Below are positions 38,842-48,360 of a stretch of 64,000 nucleotides of DNA, one piece after another. Within the stretch, counting starts at the first letter, position 1. The number at the start of each line of letters is the position of its first letter. The position numbers and the translations under genes are program-made. The stretch covers positions 2,418,001 through 2,482,000 of the forward strand of contig NZ_CP034835.1 in assembly GCF_004014715.1 (NCBI RefSeq), given 5' to 3'. The notes under the pieces were generated by a model. That model did no database searches, was not told the origin of the DNA, and saw only the letters and a program-made list of their open reading frames with translations. The DNA comes from Pseudoalteromonas sp. R3 (GTDB taxonomy: Bacteria > Pseudomonadota > Gammaproteobacteria > Enterobacterales > Alteromonadaceae).

Positions 38842-39558
38842 ATGGCTTTTGAACATAAAAAATGCGCTGGCGCTTCTGAAAAAGCAATCTATATTACGGG
38901 TGTCCAGGTAAGGCCTGATGGCTTGGACGGAGCTAAACTCACAGCCATTGGAGGGGCAAAAGCCTTTCAGGCACATCTGGACACGACCCGGAAAAATTAC
39001 CCTGCGACAAAACTGTTACTGAGTCTGTCTCCCGACGAAAGCGGCCTGCGCTATCTGAGTCAGGATATCAATGGTAGACAGGTATTCTGCCAAAGCGTGG
39101 TTGAATTTTTGCAACAATACCAGCTTGACGGACTGAATCTGGATGCCGCGTTTTACCATGCTCAACTTGAAACACAAGCAATCAGTGGTAGCGCCCATTT
39201 TCAAAATATTGCCGCCATCTCGTCTCATGATTTTGATGCACTTTTTTTAGGTTTAAAATACCAGTTTGATCAAGCGGCACGGCATAACGGACAAACCTAT
39301 TTGCTTACACAAATTTCAAATAGCACTGGGCCTTTGCTAAATCATAGTTACCCAGGCGAGCTGGCACCGAGCAGTGATATGACTGGAGAAATGCTGACTT
39401 CAACAGAACATACATCAGACCTTACCTGCCTGAGCGATGAGGAAGCAGCATCGTTGAGTGGTGGCACAGCCGTAAACAATCTGCGCGGTATCGTAAAGTA
39501 TCACAACACACCACTGACCAGTGCGCAGGAACGTGATTACTTCAGATACAGCCGTTAA
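38842..39558 (+). CDS. GH18-like protein lacking the catalytic glutamate
   Basis: A 238 aa protein without signal peptide. The region TKLLLSLSPDESGLRYLSQD to YQLDGLNLDAAFYH aligns with the beta-3/beta-4 part of GH18 chitinases (KxLLSxGG and DGxDxDxE). The catalytic DxxDxDxE is replaced by DGLNLDAA, so the acid/base Glu is missing. The C-terminal part (SDEEAASLSGGTAVNNLRG) is unusual and resembles a bacteriocin-type leader tail. No RBS is obvious before the ATG. Possibly a binding protein or a relic. Confidence 0.55.
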   Translation: MAFEHKKCAGASEKAIYITGVQVRPDGLDGAKLTAIGGAKAFQAHLDTTRKNYPATKLLLSLSPDESGLRYLSQDINGRQVFCQSVVEFLQQYQLDGLNLDAAFYHAQLETQAISGSAHFQNIAAISSHDFDALFLGLKYQFDQAARHNGQTYLLTQISNSTGPLLNHSYPGELAPSSDMTGEMLTSTEHTSDLTCLSDEEAASLSGGTAVNNLRGIVKYHNTPLTSAQERDYFRYSR

Positions 39559-39595
39559 TTCGAGGGTAGATTACTACCTGTGTGCTTGTAGGTTG

Positions 39596-39997
39596 TTAGC
39601 TTGACGCTGCAAGCGCAACCAGCGCATTCAAAGCAGCCTGTGCATGTTCAGTTTTAACAAAGAGATGATCATGATAAAAAGCGGCAACCACATTTGCGCT
39701 GATCCCCTGCTCGGTCAGGCACTGCGCCACAGCAGCAGTCAGCCCAACCGCATCCAGGCTGGAATGTACACTTAAAGTTATCTGACGAAAGGGCCCTTCA
39801 AATTCGAGCCCATAAGACTGAGCAGCCGTTTTTTCGACTATCAGGGTTAACCCTTCTTGCTCCTGAAACGTTGCCAGTGGATGAAGTGGTGCGTACTCTT
39901 CAAGACTACCTGATACGCTACAAAAGACATATTCTCCCGGGTTTATAACCGGCTCCATCGTTTTCAGAAGTGCCGTCAAATTAACAATGCCTGACAT
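39596..39997 (-). CDS. ACT domain protein (DUF2241-like)
   Basis: 133 aa with two ACT-like halves: residues 1-60 (YVFCSVSG, ATFQEQEGLTLIV) and 65-130 (FRQITLSVHSSLDAVGLTAA, GISANVVAAFYHDHLFV). Such proteins are thought to bind amino acids. RBS AAGGAAAT upstream of the ATG. Function unknown; single gene or tail of the MCE operon. Confidence 0.75.
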   Translation of the reverse strand: MSGIVNLTALLKTMEPVINPGEYVFCSVSGSLEEYAPLHPLATFQEQEGLTLIVEKTAAQSYGLEFEGPFRQITLSVHSSLDAVGLTAAVAQCLTEQGISANVVAAFYHDHLFVKTEHAQAALNALVALAASS

Positions 39998-40034
39998 TAT
40001 TTTATTTCCTTTATGATTAGCTTTGCGAAAGGTG

Positions 40035-40838
40035 TTAGTTCATAGAGCGGCGCAATTGCGTGAATCGCGCCTGATAATACAGCGCTCTATCTGCATCACC
40101 AGCATCATTATAATATTTTGCGGCAATTTCGAAACATTCTATCAATCGATTGGTTAACTCAAGCGAGGCAAAATGCTTTATGGCAATATCAAGCGCAGTT
40201 GTCGCTTTGTCCTGGCCTGTGGCGATACGCCAAACCAGATTGTGATAAATAACAAAAGACAGCACTTCTATGTTGTTCAGTGCTTTGTCGGCTTTGAACT
40301 TGAAAAGTGTCTGAATGTCTTTTTCAGCCTGTAACCAGTCAATCCTGGATTGTGCATATTGCCAGCCGACCCAACGGTAATAAATGCGTTTTTCAACGTC
40401 TTCGGCAAACTGGATTTGTAATTGTTCTACCAATGCCAGCGCCTGAGCTTGCTCTCCTTTGGCATAAGCCAGCTTACTGCGCATAAAGTCAATCGCTGGT
40501 TTCAGCTCTGTGCGCTCATTTTTGTCAAACATGACTGCCTCTGTAATTTTATCCTCGGCTTGTGTTGTTTGTCCTTGGTTAATGTATACCGCAGCCTGTT
40601 TGAGTCGAGCCAACCCCATTTGTTGTACATCATGTCTTCTGCTGGCGTAGCGATAGGCATTATCGTAGTAACGCAAAGCCAGCTGATACTTGCCCAGCTT
40701 CCGCTGATTGTCTCCTTGCTCCAGCCAGGCCGCAGCCTGGCGTTTGAACCGGGTGACCTGATAGTCTCGCTCGGGTGCCGAAGAACACCCCGACAACCCA
40801 AGTAAGCAGATCAGAGATAGCCAAATCATTTTAATCAT
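40035..40838 (-). CDS. TPR-type lipoprotein of the MCE operon
   Basis: 267 aa with lipobox at residues 15-18 (LSGC) and helical repeat content of TPR type (YQLALRYYDNAYRYASRRHD, AQALALVEQLQIQFAED). Its ATG overlaps the MCE gene end by 8 nt, so it is the fourth gene of the transporter operon. Usual MCE operons carry a lipoprotein subunit here (ABC-type auxiliary); a TPR lipoprotein takes that place. Confidence 0.75.
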   Translation of the reverse strand: MIKMIWLSLICLLGLSGCSSAPERDYQVTRFKRQAAAWLEQGDNQRKLGKYQLALRYYDNAYRYASRRHDVQQMGLARLKQAAVYINQGQTTQAEDKITEAVMFDKNERTELKPAIDFMRSKLAYAKGEQAQALALVEQLQIQFAEDVEKRIYYRWVGWQYAQSRIDWLQAEKDIQTLFKFKADKALNNIEVLSFVIYHNLVWRIATGQDKATTALDIAIKHFASLELTNRLIECFEIAAKYYNDAGDADRALYYQARFTQLRRSMN

Positions 40839-41867
40839 GCATTTCTATCTCCCCATTCTTAACCGGGGTACTGATCCCATCTCTGAATACCGGATGGTTG
40901 TTCAATGCCTCCAGAGTTTTTTCCATTTGTTCAAGCACCTGCTGCACACTATGGACAGTCAACGTAAACTGTTCACGCTCACCGTGCACATCTTTAAGCA
41001 TTTGCTGCATCACTGTCAGGTTGGCATTGAGGTTATGAAGCACCAAGGGTAACTGACTATCAGTGATCTCTTTAACAAGTTCGGTGGGCTGACCATAAGT
41101 TGTTAACGTACTTTGTGCCTGAGTTAGCATGCCATCTGTCTTTACCAGCGTCTGATTTAACTGAGCCAGTAATTGCGGCATCTGGGCAAGCCATACCTGG
41201 CTTTGTTTTAGTGTTTTTTCAGCCTCGGGCAACAACTCACTTTCTCGCAGCTCTTCACTGACGATCATGATATGATCACTGATCTTTGCGACCCTGTCGA
41301 GCGCTCTGAACAAAGACCCAGCTTCCGGGTTATCCTCTTTTTGCAGATTCTGTAACAACTCCTGAATACTGGATAAAATAGATTCCACATCGTCTTTTGA
41401 GCGAGACACGTAACCCGCTGTCAGATACTGTTTTCCCAGTGCACTGTTAATATGGGGTACCAATGCCCTGCAGGCAAAGCCACAAAAGGGCCGACTTTAT
41501 CAGGCTCAGGCAAAATCAGATCTAATGTCGTGACTTCATCAAAAATAGGGTGTTGCTCACCGGTCAGCAGCGCATACTTGACCACCTTAGTGCTGTATTC
41601 CTGAAATACCCAAAACTCCACATCAATTTCATTGCTTTGCAAATTTAGCCGGTAATCATCTATACGCCCTATCTCCATACCTTTAAAGTATATCGCCGGC
41701 AAAGCGCTCAGTCCCCGGGCATTATCTAATACGGTTTTGTAGTAAACCTTGTCTGCAAAAGTGTGATTATTCACCAGGATCATGATACAAAATGTGGCAA
41801 GCAACAGCACGCCGGTAAGGCTAAATGCAATCACTATCCTATTGGCATTTTTGGGCTTGTGCTGCAT
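40831..41867 (-). CDS. MCE (MlaD-like) substrate-binding protein, split by a one-base frameshift
   Basis: Periplasmic lipid-binding subunit anchored by one N-terminal helix (VIAFSLTGVLLLATFCIMIL). The MCE domain is at about residues 40-125 (ARGLSALPAIYFKGMEIGRI). A long coiled-coil tail follows (residues 150-320). The frame breaks at 41466-41468: one frame goes LPAGHWYPIL to stop, the other reads ALVPHINSALGKQYLTAG. Adding one base to the CCC run gives LPAGALVPHINSALG and 1038 nt, 345 aa. Its start overlaps the ATPase gene end by 29 nt. Confidence 0.82.
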
Positions 41868-42540
41868 GCGTTCCCCCCAAAGCTAATTCTTCCGGTAACC
41901 CAAGCTGAAGCTGCTGGTCCGCTAAGCTCACTATCAACTCCTGGCGATTAGAGCAGAGAATTAAAGTTGTGCCTTTTTCTTTAAGGTGCTTAAGTAGTGC
42001 CAGCTCATGACGGCACCAGTGTCTGTCGACCTGCGCCATAGGCGCGTCCCAGATCAACGCCTTTGGTTCCATGATCAAGGCTCTCGCTAACCCTGCCAGA
42101 GATGCCAACCCTGACGAGAGTCGATCAGTGCGTTGATCCAAATACTGCGTCAAACCAAACTCTTCACAAATCCCATGCACCTTTTGCAACTTTTCATCGT
42201 GACTTAATCGGCTGTGGTGACGATTCAGTGGCAGCAACAGGTTTTCTTCCAGAGTCAGATTAGATATCAATGCGCAGACCTGAAAAATAACCCCCAGATC
42301 GCGACGAAAACGCGCATATTGCAGCGCAGTCATTGCTGGCATTTCAATGTCATCAATCAGCACTGTCCCTTGCTGAGGTCGGGTGATATCACAAATGATA
42401 CTGAATAGCAGCGACTTGCCACTGCCAGAGCGACCAGTGATCAGCAGGCACTGCCCGCTTTCAACAGTGATGCTGATATTAGCCAATATGGGTTGTTCAG
42501 CCAGGCTGTGACTGATATTTCTAAGTTCTATTTTCATCAC
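41839..42540 (-). CDS. MlaF-like ABC ATPase with degenerate catalytic residues
   Basis: 233 aa ATPase subunit of the MCE lipid transporter. Walker A is intact (ITGRSGSGKSLL). The signature is LSSGLASLAG rather than LSGGQ. Walker B is ALIWDAPMAQVD, where the catalytic Glu after Asp is Ala. The switch His region reads ILCSNRQELI, with Asn or Ser in place of His. ATP may bind, but normal hydrolysis looks impaired. The gene start overlaps the permease stop by 4 nt (ATGA). Confidence 0.82.
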   Translation of the reverse strand: MMKIELRNISHSLAEQPILANISITVESGQCLLITGRSGSGKSLLFSIICDITRPQQGTVLIDDIEMPAMTALQYARFRRDLGVIFQVCALISNLTLEENLLLPLNRHHSRLSHDEKLQKVHGICEEFGLTQYLDQRTDRLSSGLASLAGLARALIMEPKALIWDAPMAQVDRHWCRHELALLKHLKEKGTTLILCSNRQELIVSLADQQLQLGLPEELALGGTHAAQAQKCQ

Positions 42541-43289
42541 CAGTCACTCATTAGCGCAAAGTACAGCAAAGTGAACAGTACGTGGATAATGCACAGGGCA
42601 ATCAATCCACGGCCAACGGCTTTTATGTTTCGTTGCGGCACCTCAGTGATCGCACTTTTGACGGTCAGACCGTGATAGCTGGCTATCAGGCTAATCATCA
42701 ACCCGGAAAATGCGACTTTGGCCAGCATAATCACCATATCCAGCCAATGTAGCTGCGCCATTAACTTAACAAAGAAAGTGCTCACAGGAATCGATGCAAA
42801 CGCGTTACTCACCAAATAGCCACCAAAAATGCCACAGGCAACAAAGTAACTCATCAACAGGATCAAGGACGCGACCATACCCAAAACCCGGGGTGCAACC
42901 AGATACGAAATTGGTGACACCCCCATTGCTATCAGTGCGTCAATTTCCTTGCGCACTACCATGTTGCCCAACTCAGTGGTAATTGCCGTGCCCGAACGTG
43001 CCAACACCACAAAACACACAATGAAAGGACCGAGATCTCTTACAATTGTTGATATTAAAATGGCATAGATCCATTTGACCTGGCCGATAGAAGACAGCAA
43101 AGGGTAGCCCTGAACAATGATTAAAGCCCCAATTAACAAAGCAATTAACATAACGAGCCCAAGGGCCTCAACTCCGGTGAAGCGGATCTGTCGTAGTAAG
43201 ATTTCCAGGCTAATAGAACGGTTGCGATGAAAGACTAAAAAGTCTGAAACCACATAAGCCGAAAAAGGCAAAAATCCATAATTAATCAT
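42537..43289 (-). CDS. MlaE-like permease of an MCE lipid transporter
   Basis: 250 aa membrane protein of MlaE type with about five helices; conserved core FVVLARSGTAITTELGNMVV and ALIAMGVSPISYLVAPRVLG. First gene of the leftward operon permease, ATPase, MCE protein, lipoprotein. Start has GGGAGCA 4 nt upstream. Moves phospholipids or other hydrophobic cargo across the envelope; direction unknown. The operon is separate from a canonical mlaFEDCB set (no MlaB or MlaC). Confidence 0.88.
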   Translation of the reverse strand: MINYGFLPFSAYVVSDFLVFHRNRSISLEILLRQIRFTGVEALGLVMLIALLIGALIIVQGYPLLSSIGQVKWIYAILISTIVRDLGPFIVCFVVLARSGTAITTELGNMVVRKEIDALIAMGVSPISYLVAPRVLGMVASLILLMSYFVACGIFGGYLVSNAFASIPVSTFFVKLMAQLHWLDMVIMLAKVAFSGLMISLIASYHGLTVKSAITEVPQRNIKAVGRGLIALCIIHVLFTLLYFALMSDW

Positions 43290-43451
43290 TACTGCTCCCT
43301 ATTGTATTGGTACAACAGACACAGCATGCTCTGGCCCTAATTGATTCAGTTAACTTTAAGCGTAGCAGTAATTTGCTTTATTACAGTGAACAAAAAGTGA
43401 TTACTTGGTGAACTGTGGTTTATGTTGATAATTAGCACGCAAGTTGGGCAC

Positions 43452-43913
43452 TCAGAGGGATTTTTCCATCGTATAATTAATCAAAGTGACGCCGTGCCTC
43501 ACAATTTCATTGCGTTTTACCATTGCAAAACCACGCGCTGCAAAAAAGCGACGTGCAGGTTTAGAAGCTTCGACATACAGCCGAGGCAACCCCTGCTCTT
43601 TGGCCTGCGCTTCTAACTTACGGTAGAGCGCGCTTGCAATGCCCTGCCCCTGAAACTCTGGGTGCGTATAGGCGCAATCGATATGACCATCATCATCCAG
43701 CTCAATAAAACCTGCAACACGTTCATTGATCAGGGCAACCCAGGGACGCTTGTTTGCCAACCGCTGTGACCAAAATGCATAGTCGGGCGGTGTTGGCGCC
43801 CACACGGCTTTTTGCGCCTGAGTGTAGTCGTCTTTAGCAATTGCATGCACTGCACTATGAAATAAGTCTGCAATTTCTCTGGCCCAGCTACTTTGATAAC
43901 GCTTAATATCCAT
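43452..43913 (-). CDS. GNAT family N-acetyltransferase
   Basis: 153 aa acetyl-CoA-dependent transferase. Acetyl-CoA motif A is HPEFQGQGIASALYRKLE, with the following beta/alpha unit LPRLYVEASKPARRFFAARGF typical of this subfamily. Substrate unknown. Single gene between the MCE operon and the symporter. Confidence 0.88.
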   Translation of the reverse strand: MDIKRYQSSWAREIADLFHSAVHAIAKDDYTQAQKAVWAPTPPDYAFWSQRLANKRPWVALINERVAGFIELDDDGHIDCAYTHPEFQGQGIASALYRKLEAQAKEQGLPRLYVEASKPARRFFAARGFAMVKRNEIVRHGVTLINYTMEKSL

Positions 43914-44114
43914 CTACTCCCTCATATCCAACGTCTTGTAATTAATCAGGATAACACTTTATTTAACAATGATATAAGTTTTAATCTGACGCGTTGTTCA
44001 ATGAGCTGCGCTTAACAGGGCGACCTCGTCTCGTTTGATGCGGGTCAATGTAACATCAAATGGCTATGCTAGGATAATCACTCTAATCGTGCTCATCCAG
44101 TCAGGGATATTGTT

Positions 44115-45458
44115 ATGACAGACATTCAAACTCCAGATGCTCCAGCCAATCTGCTGCAAAAAAAGCGGCTCTGGTTACAAATAGTGGTCGCGTTGATACT
44201 CGGCATTACCATTGGTTTACTGCTGTCTCCGCAAGGCATGGCGCTGGTCAGTCAATCTGCAGCAATGGACATTGCTCAATGGGTTGCACTACCCGGGCGT
44301 GTGTTTCTCGCCCTGATCCAGATGGTGGTTATCCCACTAGTGCTTTCCTCAATCATTCTGGGTATCGCAGGTAATAAAGATACTGCGTTTTTAAAAAAAG
44401 TGGGGATTCGTATCTTACCCTACTTTGTCACAACCACTTTCGTCGCGGTCATTCTGGGTCTAGCTGTGGTCTACCTCATTGAACCGGGTAACTATGTCGA
44501 CAGCGCCCTGTTCAACGCAATTGCCGATCAGCCTGCGCAAGTCGTGTCGACCCAAGTAACGCAGAGCTCGCTGCCAGATAAAGTAGCGGCCATTATCCCT
44601 GCGAATCCAACTCAGTCCACATTGGATAAAGACATGTTCGCCATCGTCATTTATGCCAGTTTTATTGGTATGGCGTTGACCACATTGGCCGCACAACGTA
44701 AGGCACTGATGATAGATTTTATGGACGGGATCCAGTCTGTCTCATTACAAATTGTGAACTGGGCCATGCTACTGGCTCCCCTTGCAGTGTTTGGTCTGCT
44801 TTGTGATATCACAATCCGTATTGGCGTAGATGCCCTGATTGGCGTATCTGCTTACGTTGCCACAGTATTATTGGGACTCGCCGGGCTATTACTCATATAT
44901 ACTCTGGTCGCTTCATTTGTTGCCAAAGTACACCCCATGGCTTTTTTAAAAGCCATCCGAAGCGCACAATTGCTTGCGTTTTCAACCTCTAGTTCCGCAG
45001 CCGTAATGCCATTATCAATGCGCACAGCCCAGGAACAACTGGGGGTAAAAAAACCAATAGTACAATTTATTATACCACTTGGCGCCACCATCAACATGGA
45101 TGGTACGGCACTTTACCAGGTGGTTGCAGCTATTTTCCTCACCCAGGTCTTCGGTGTGGATTTATCTGTGAATCAGGTGGTATTGCTCATTCTCACCACT
45201 GTGGGCGCATCCATCGGCTCACCCAGTACACCCGGGGTCGGCATCGTGATCCTCGCTTCTGTGCTTGCTAGTTTTGGTATACCAGCAACCGGCATTGCGC
45301 TTATTCTCGGTGTCGACCGTATTCTGGATATGTGCCGCACGGTTATTAACGTCAGTGGTGATCTGACTGCCTGTGTGGTGATGAACCGCTGGTTGAGAAA
45401 TGAAACATCTTTGGTTGAACGGGTGCGAACAGGCGACGATGAGGTTGTAACCAGCTAA
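44115..45458 (+). CDS. Dicarboxylate/amino acid:cation symporter (DAACS family)
   Basis: 447 aa secondary transporter with about eight helices and two re-entrant hairpins: HP1 FSTSSSAAVMPLS and TM7 GATINMDGTAL (the NMDGT Na+ site), HP2 GASIGSPSTPGVG. Takes up glutamate, aspartate or C4-dicarboxylates with Na+ or H+. TM8 shows GVDRILDMCRTVINVSGD, including Asp and Arg of the substrate site; Arg here suggests acidic amino acid substrates. Start supported by CAGGGAT upstream. Confidence 0.92.
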   Translation: MTDIQTPDAPANLLQKKRLWLQIVVALILGITIGLLLSPQGMALVSQSAAMDIAQWVALPGRVFLALIQMVVIPLVLSSIILGIAGNKDTAFLKKVGIRILPYFVTTTFVAVILGLAVVYLIEPGNYVDSALFNAIADQPAQVVSTQVTQSSLPDKVAAIIPANPTQSTLDKDMFAIVIYASFIGMALTTLAAQRKALMIDFMDGIQSVSLQIVNWAMLLAPLAVFGLLCDITIRIGVDALIGVSAYVATVLLGLAGLLLIYTLVASFVAKVHPMAFLKAIRSAQLLAFSTSSSAAVMPLSMRTAQEQLGVKKPIVQFIIPLGATINMDGTALYQVVAAIFLTQVFGVDLSVNQVVLLILTTVGASIGSPSTPGVGIVILASVLASFGIPATGIALILGVDRILDMCRTVINVSGDLTACVVMNRWLRNETSLVERVRTGDDEVVTS

Positions 45459-45565
45459 CGTTCCGGGCGCGAGGCTCAAATCATTGCTTATGCGCCCATA
45501 TTCGCCACAAGTGAGGTACAGATGTTTTGTCCTCACCTGTGAAGAGTGCCTCACTTATTACCACA

Positions 45566-45736
45566 TTACTTTCCTTGCAAACTTTCAATCTCCTGCCAAA
45601 TTGACTCTGCCTCTGCTGTGAGCATCGCATAACCACGAATATCACCATTACGCTGTGCATGCATGGCTTGCTCTAGCTTAGCATCATAGGCCTTACGTAG
45701 CTTTTTGGCCGGATCACGTTTTAAGAACTGAAACAT
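45566..45736 (-). CDS. DUF6435 family small protein
   Basis: 56 aa protein beginning MFQFLKRDPAKKLRKAYD and ending ESIWQEIESLQGK, with QRNGDIRGYAML in the middle. This matches the small DUF6435 family found widely in marine gammaproteobacteria. Strongly helical and charged, no membrane segment. AGGAAAA lies 11 nt upstream of the ATG. Role unknown. Standing alone between two rightward genes. Confidence 0.8.
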   Translation of the reverse strand: MFQFLKRDPAKKLRKAYDAKLEQAMHAQRNGDIRGYAMLTAEAESIWQEIESLQGK

Positions 45737-45986
45737 TACAATATTTTCCTGATGGCAAATTTTACCTGTTAAACGAGCCTCAAACCTCTGAGGATCATCG
45801 CATAGTCGAAACTATGCCTGTTCAAAGTACTGACAAGCACCGCTAATGGACCACTTTTGCAGACTGTAATCTGCTGTAATTGCCCTGGTACATAGCATGA
45901 CCTATAAAGTTCCAGATAATACCGATTCAGACAATCACAACGGCTCAATCCCTGATCACTACTTGCGAACCAAAAGGACCAATATC

Positions 45987-47246
45987 ATGACTGAAATTTC
46001 GACCATGCCTTTACCTGCGCCTATAAATTGGGACGAAAAAAGTTCGGAAGCAGAACTACATATACTGGGGCTGGATGGCGTATTTTTAGAAAATCAGCTC
46101 AATTTGCTGTGGTATCTCGAGGCACTGGCAGAGGTATGTTCTGAGATAAGCCTTGCCAGACGTAAAGACATAGCGACTTTCTGGCAGCCCTACTTATACA
46201 GAGAGCCCGGATTTACGCTGCAAAACTTCTTTTCTCAATGGTTAACTTATACCCCAACACCGGACAATCCGGGTTTATACATCGAATACTGGGACTATCT
46301 GGTCAATACCGAATCCGGTTTAAAGCTGGCCAATGACGGCTATTTCAGAGGCTGGTTTCGGCAGTTTCTGAACTTTCATGGTGACTGGATAAACAGCACA
46401 TCGTCAACGGATACTTTAAGTGCCTGGATGAAGTACACCGGTACAGAAGAGCACCCATTTAATATTGATCATTATGAGCGCCCGGATCCACATAGTCCAC
46501 AAGGGGGGTTCCAGTCCTTTAATCAGTTCTTCTTACGTAATCTCAAGCCCGGACAGCGGCCTTTGTGCAACTGTGCAAGTGACAGTGGTGTCGTGATCTC
46601 TCCCTGTGACGGTGGCGTGTTTTTTTTAGATAGAGGCAGCAATGAGCGCAACGAAAGCCTGGCAAGCAACCGCTACTTGCTACCAGGTAAATCGGGTGAT
46701 CATTTTAATCTGATTGAAGCTATCCCAGGCTATGGGCGGTGCTTTGTCGGTGGTCCTCTACTTGACATTCTGCTCTGGTTTACCGATTACCACCATTTCC
46801 ACGCCCCCGTATCCGGCACTGTCATAGAGCAGGGTTTGTATGAGGGCTCTTATAATTATGACTTTGACAATTTTAACCCGCGACACCCCTATGATCCGCT
46901 ACCACCAAAAAACAGCGATAAAGTTGGTTGGTACCAAAAACTGGGTAAGCATCAGCGTTATGTCTGGGTGATTAAAACACCTGATCTGGGGTTAGTCGCC
47001 ATGGTTGCGATTGGCTTTTGGGGTGTGGGCAGCATAGTCAACGCCATTGAAACCGGTGCAGACATTGAAAAAGGCCAGTTTATGGGCCACTTTGGCTATG
47101 GCGGTTCTTCTATCGTGCTGGCTTTTGAGCCAGGCAGGAACTATCAATTTAAAGTAGGCGATCAGCCTGTGCGCGGACCGAATGAACCAACCCTTATGAA
47201 GGTAAGAGAATGCCTGGGTCGCGCTGTGCCTCCACTTGAGTGGTAA
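45987..47246 (+). CDS. Phosphatidylserine decarboxylase-family protein (PSDC-associated domain, PsiD-like layout)
   Basis: 419 aa, start at 45987 (AAAGGACC upstream); the frame extends 30 codons further. N-terminal PSDC-associated region (about 1-170, ending FNQFFLRNLKPGQRP) and a PSD catalytic domain. Self-processing triad candidates: Asp in ISPCDGGV, His in FTDYHHFHAP, and Ser in YGGSSIVLAF (usual LGST). Cleavage before that Ser would yield the pyruvoyl group. This two-domain layout is that of non-canonical PSDs, some of which decarboxylate amino acids such as tryptophan, so lipid synthesis is not certain. It is not the ~290 aa housekeeping Psd. Confidence 0.8.
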   Translation: MTEISTMPLPAPINWDEKSSEAELHILGLDGVFLENQLNLLWYLEALAEVCSEISLARRKDIATFWQPYLYREPGFTLQNFFSQWLTYTPTPDNPGLYIEYWDYLVNTESGLKLANDGYFRGWFRQFLNFHGDWINSTSSTDTLSAWMKYTGTEEHPFNIDHYERPDPHSPQGGFQSFNQFFLRNLKPGQRPLCNCASDSGVVISPCDGGVFFLDRGSNERNESLASNRYLLPGKSGDHFNLIEAIPGYGRCFVGGPLLDILLWFTDYHHFHAPVSGTVIEQGLYEGSYNYDFDNFNPRHPYDPLPPKNSDKVGWYQKLGKHQRYVWVIKTPDLGLVAMVAIGFWGVGSIVNAIETGADIEKGQFMGHFGYGGSSIVLAFEPGRNYQFKVGDQPVRGPNEPTLMKVRECLGRAVPPLEW

Positions 47247-47274
47247 TGGCAAGGAATCAAGATAGATACAACCC

Positions 47275-47317
47275 CGGGGACTGGATTAGCCTGTTAAGAT
47301 AAAATCGACAGTCCCCG
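47275..47317. repeat. Inverted repeat after PSD-like gene
   Basis: Perfect 9 bp arms CGGGGACTG / CAGTCCCCG with a 25 nt spacer between two converging genes. Possible transcription-end structure; no T-run. Confidence 0.4.
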
Positions 47318-47386
47318 ACATCCATGCGACAGGTATTGTACTCCACTGGCGTCCTTGCGAGGGAGAGGCACGCAATAGATGCAGTA

Positions 47387-48262
47387 TTAACCTTGCTTGA
47401 CCTCTAACATTGCGTCCATACCATAAGCGCCGTAGATATGTTGCATCGCCTTTTCTCTGGCTTCATTGACAGCTTCAATAACCGGATTCAGACCGGTGCC
47501 GTCTACCGTTGTTCTGAACGGGCGTGCTGAAACTTGCGTCTGCAATAACTGTAATACAGCGTCAGCAACCATTTGCGGGCTGGGTGCATTTTCAGCATCG
47601 TGACCCTGTTCTGTACCCGCCCACATTTGTTCTGGTGCATCAGCATGTTCGCCATAACTTTCAGTTACAGCTTTATCACTGGATCTCAGCAAATTCGCAC
47701 CAAAGTCTGTGCCAAAACCACCTGGCTGTACGATGAGTGACTGAATACCAAACTGAGACAACTCAACCCGATAGTTTTCCGCCAGACCTTCTACCGCATG
47801 TTTGGTCGCGTTGTACGAGCCCAGGAATGGCAGCACGAACTGGCCCAAAATACTGGAAATCTGGATTAAAGTGCCCTGCCCACGCTGTTTCATATGCGGT
47901 AATAAAGCCCGCGTCATGCGCTGTACACCAAAAACATTGATATCAAACACACGCTTGAAGTCTTCAATGTTAAAACTCTCTTGCCAGCCAAGCGTACCAA
48001 CGCCTGCATTGTTAATCAAAACATCGATATGTCCTGCCTGCTCAAGTGCAGCATTCACGCCCATTGCAACGCTATCATCGTCGGTAACATCAATATCAAT
48101 TACATAAACCCCTTTACTTCTGAGCTCATTGGCAACCGATGCATTGCGTCCTTGTGGGTCACGCATAGTGCCTGTTACCGTAAAGCCGTGGTCTGACAGT
48201 GTATTTGCAATAAGATAGCCAAACCCGCTGTTTGATCCGGTCACTAAAACTGATTGTGTCAT
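47387..48262 (-). CDS. SDR family oxidoreductase
   Basis: 291 aa classical short-chain dehydrogenase. Rossmann motif VTGSNSGFGYL, NNAGVG, catalytic Tyr/Lys in GSYNATKHA, and Ser in QISSILG. Substrate unknown; probably NADP(H)-dependent, since Arg follows the first strand (TMRDP). Good RBS (TGGAGAAT). Downstream of the DJ-1-like gene, 98 nt away, likely one leftward unit controlled by the divergent LysR regulator. Confidence 0.88.
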   Translation of the reverse strand: MTQSVLVTGSNSGFGYLIANTLSDHGFTVTGTMRDPQGRNASVANELRSKGVYVIDIDVTDDDSVAMGVNAALEQAGHIDVLINNAGVGTLGWQESFNIEDFKRVFDINVFGVQRMTRALLPHMKQRGQGTLIQISSILGQFVLPFLGSYNATKHAVEGLAENYRVELSQFGIQSLIVQPGGFGTDFGANLLRSSDKAVTESYGEHADAPEQMWAGTEQGHDAENAPSPQMVADAVLQLLQTQVSARPFRTTVDGTGLNPVIEAVNEAREKAMQHIYGAYGMDAMLEVKQG

Positions 48263-48360
48263 GGTATTCTCCAGAATTTTTAAATTTTGTCTGTCTGGCG
48301 TACAGCTCGAGACAAGGCAGCTGTACGCATTTTGGGCTACACCTGAATGTAGCTTTATTA

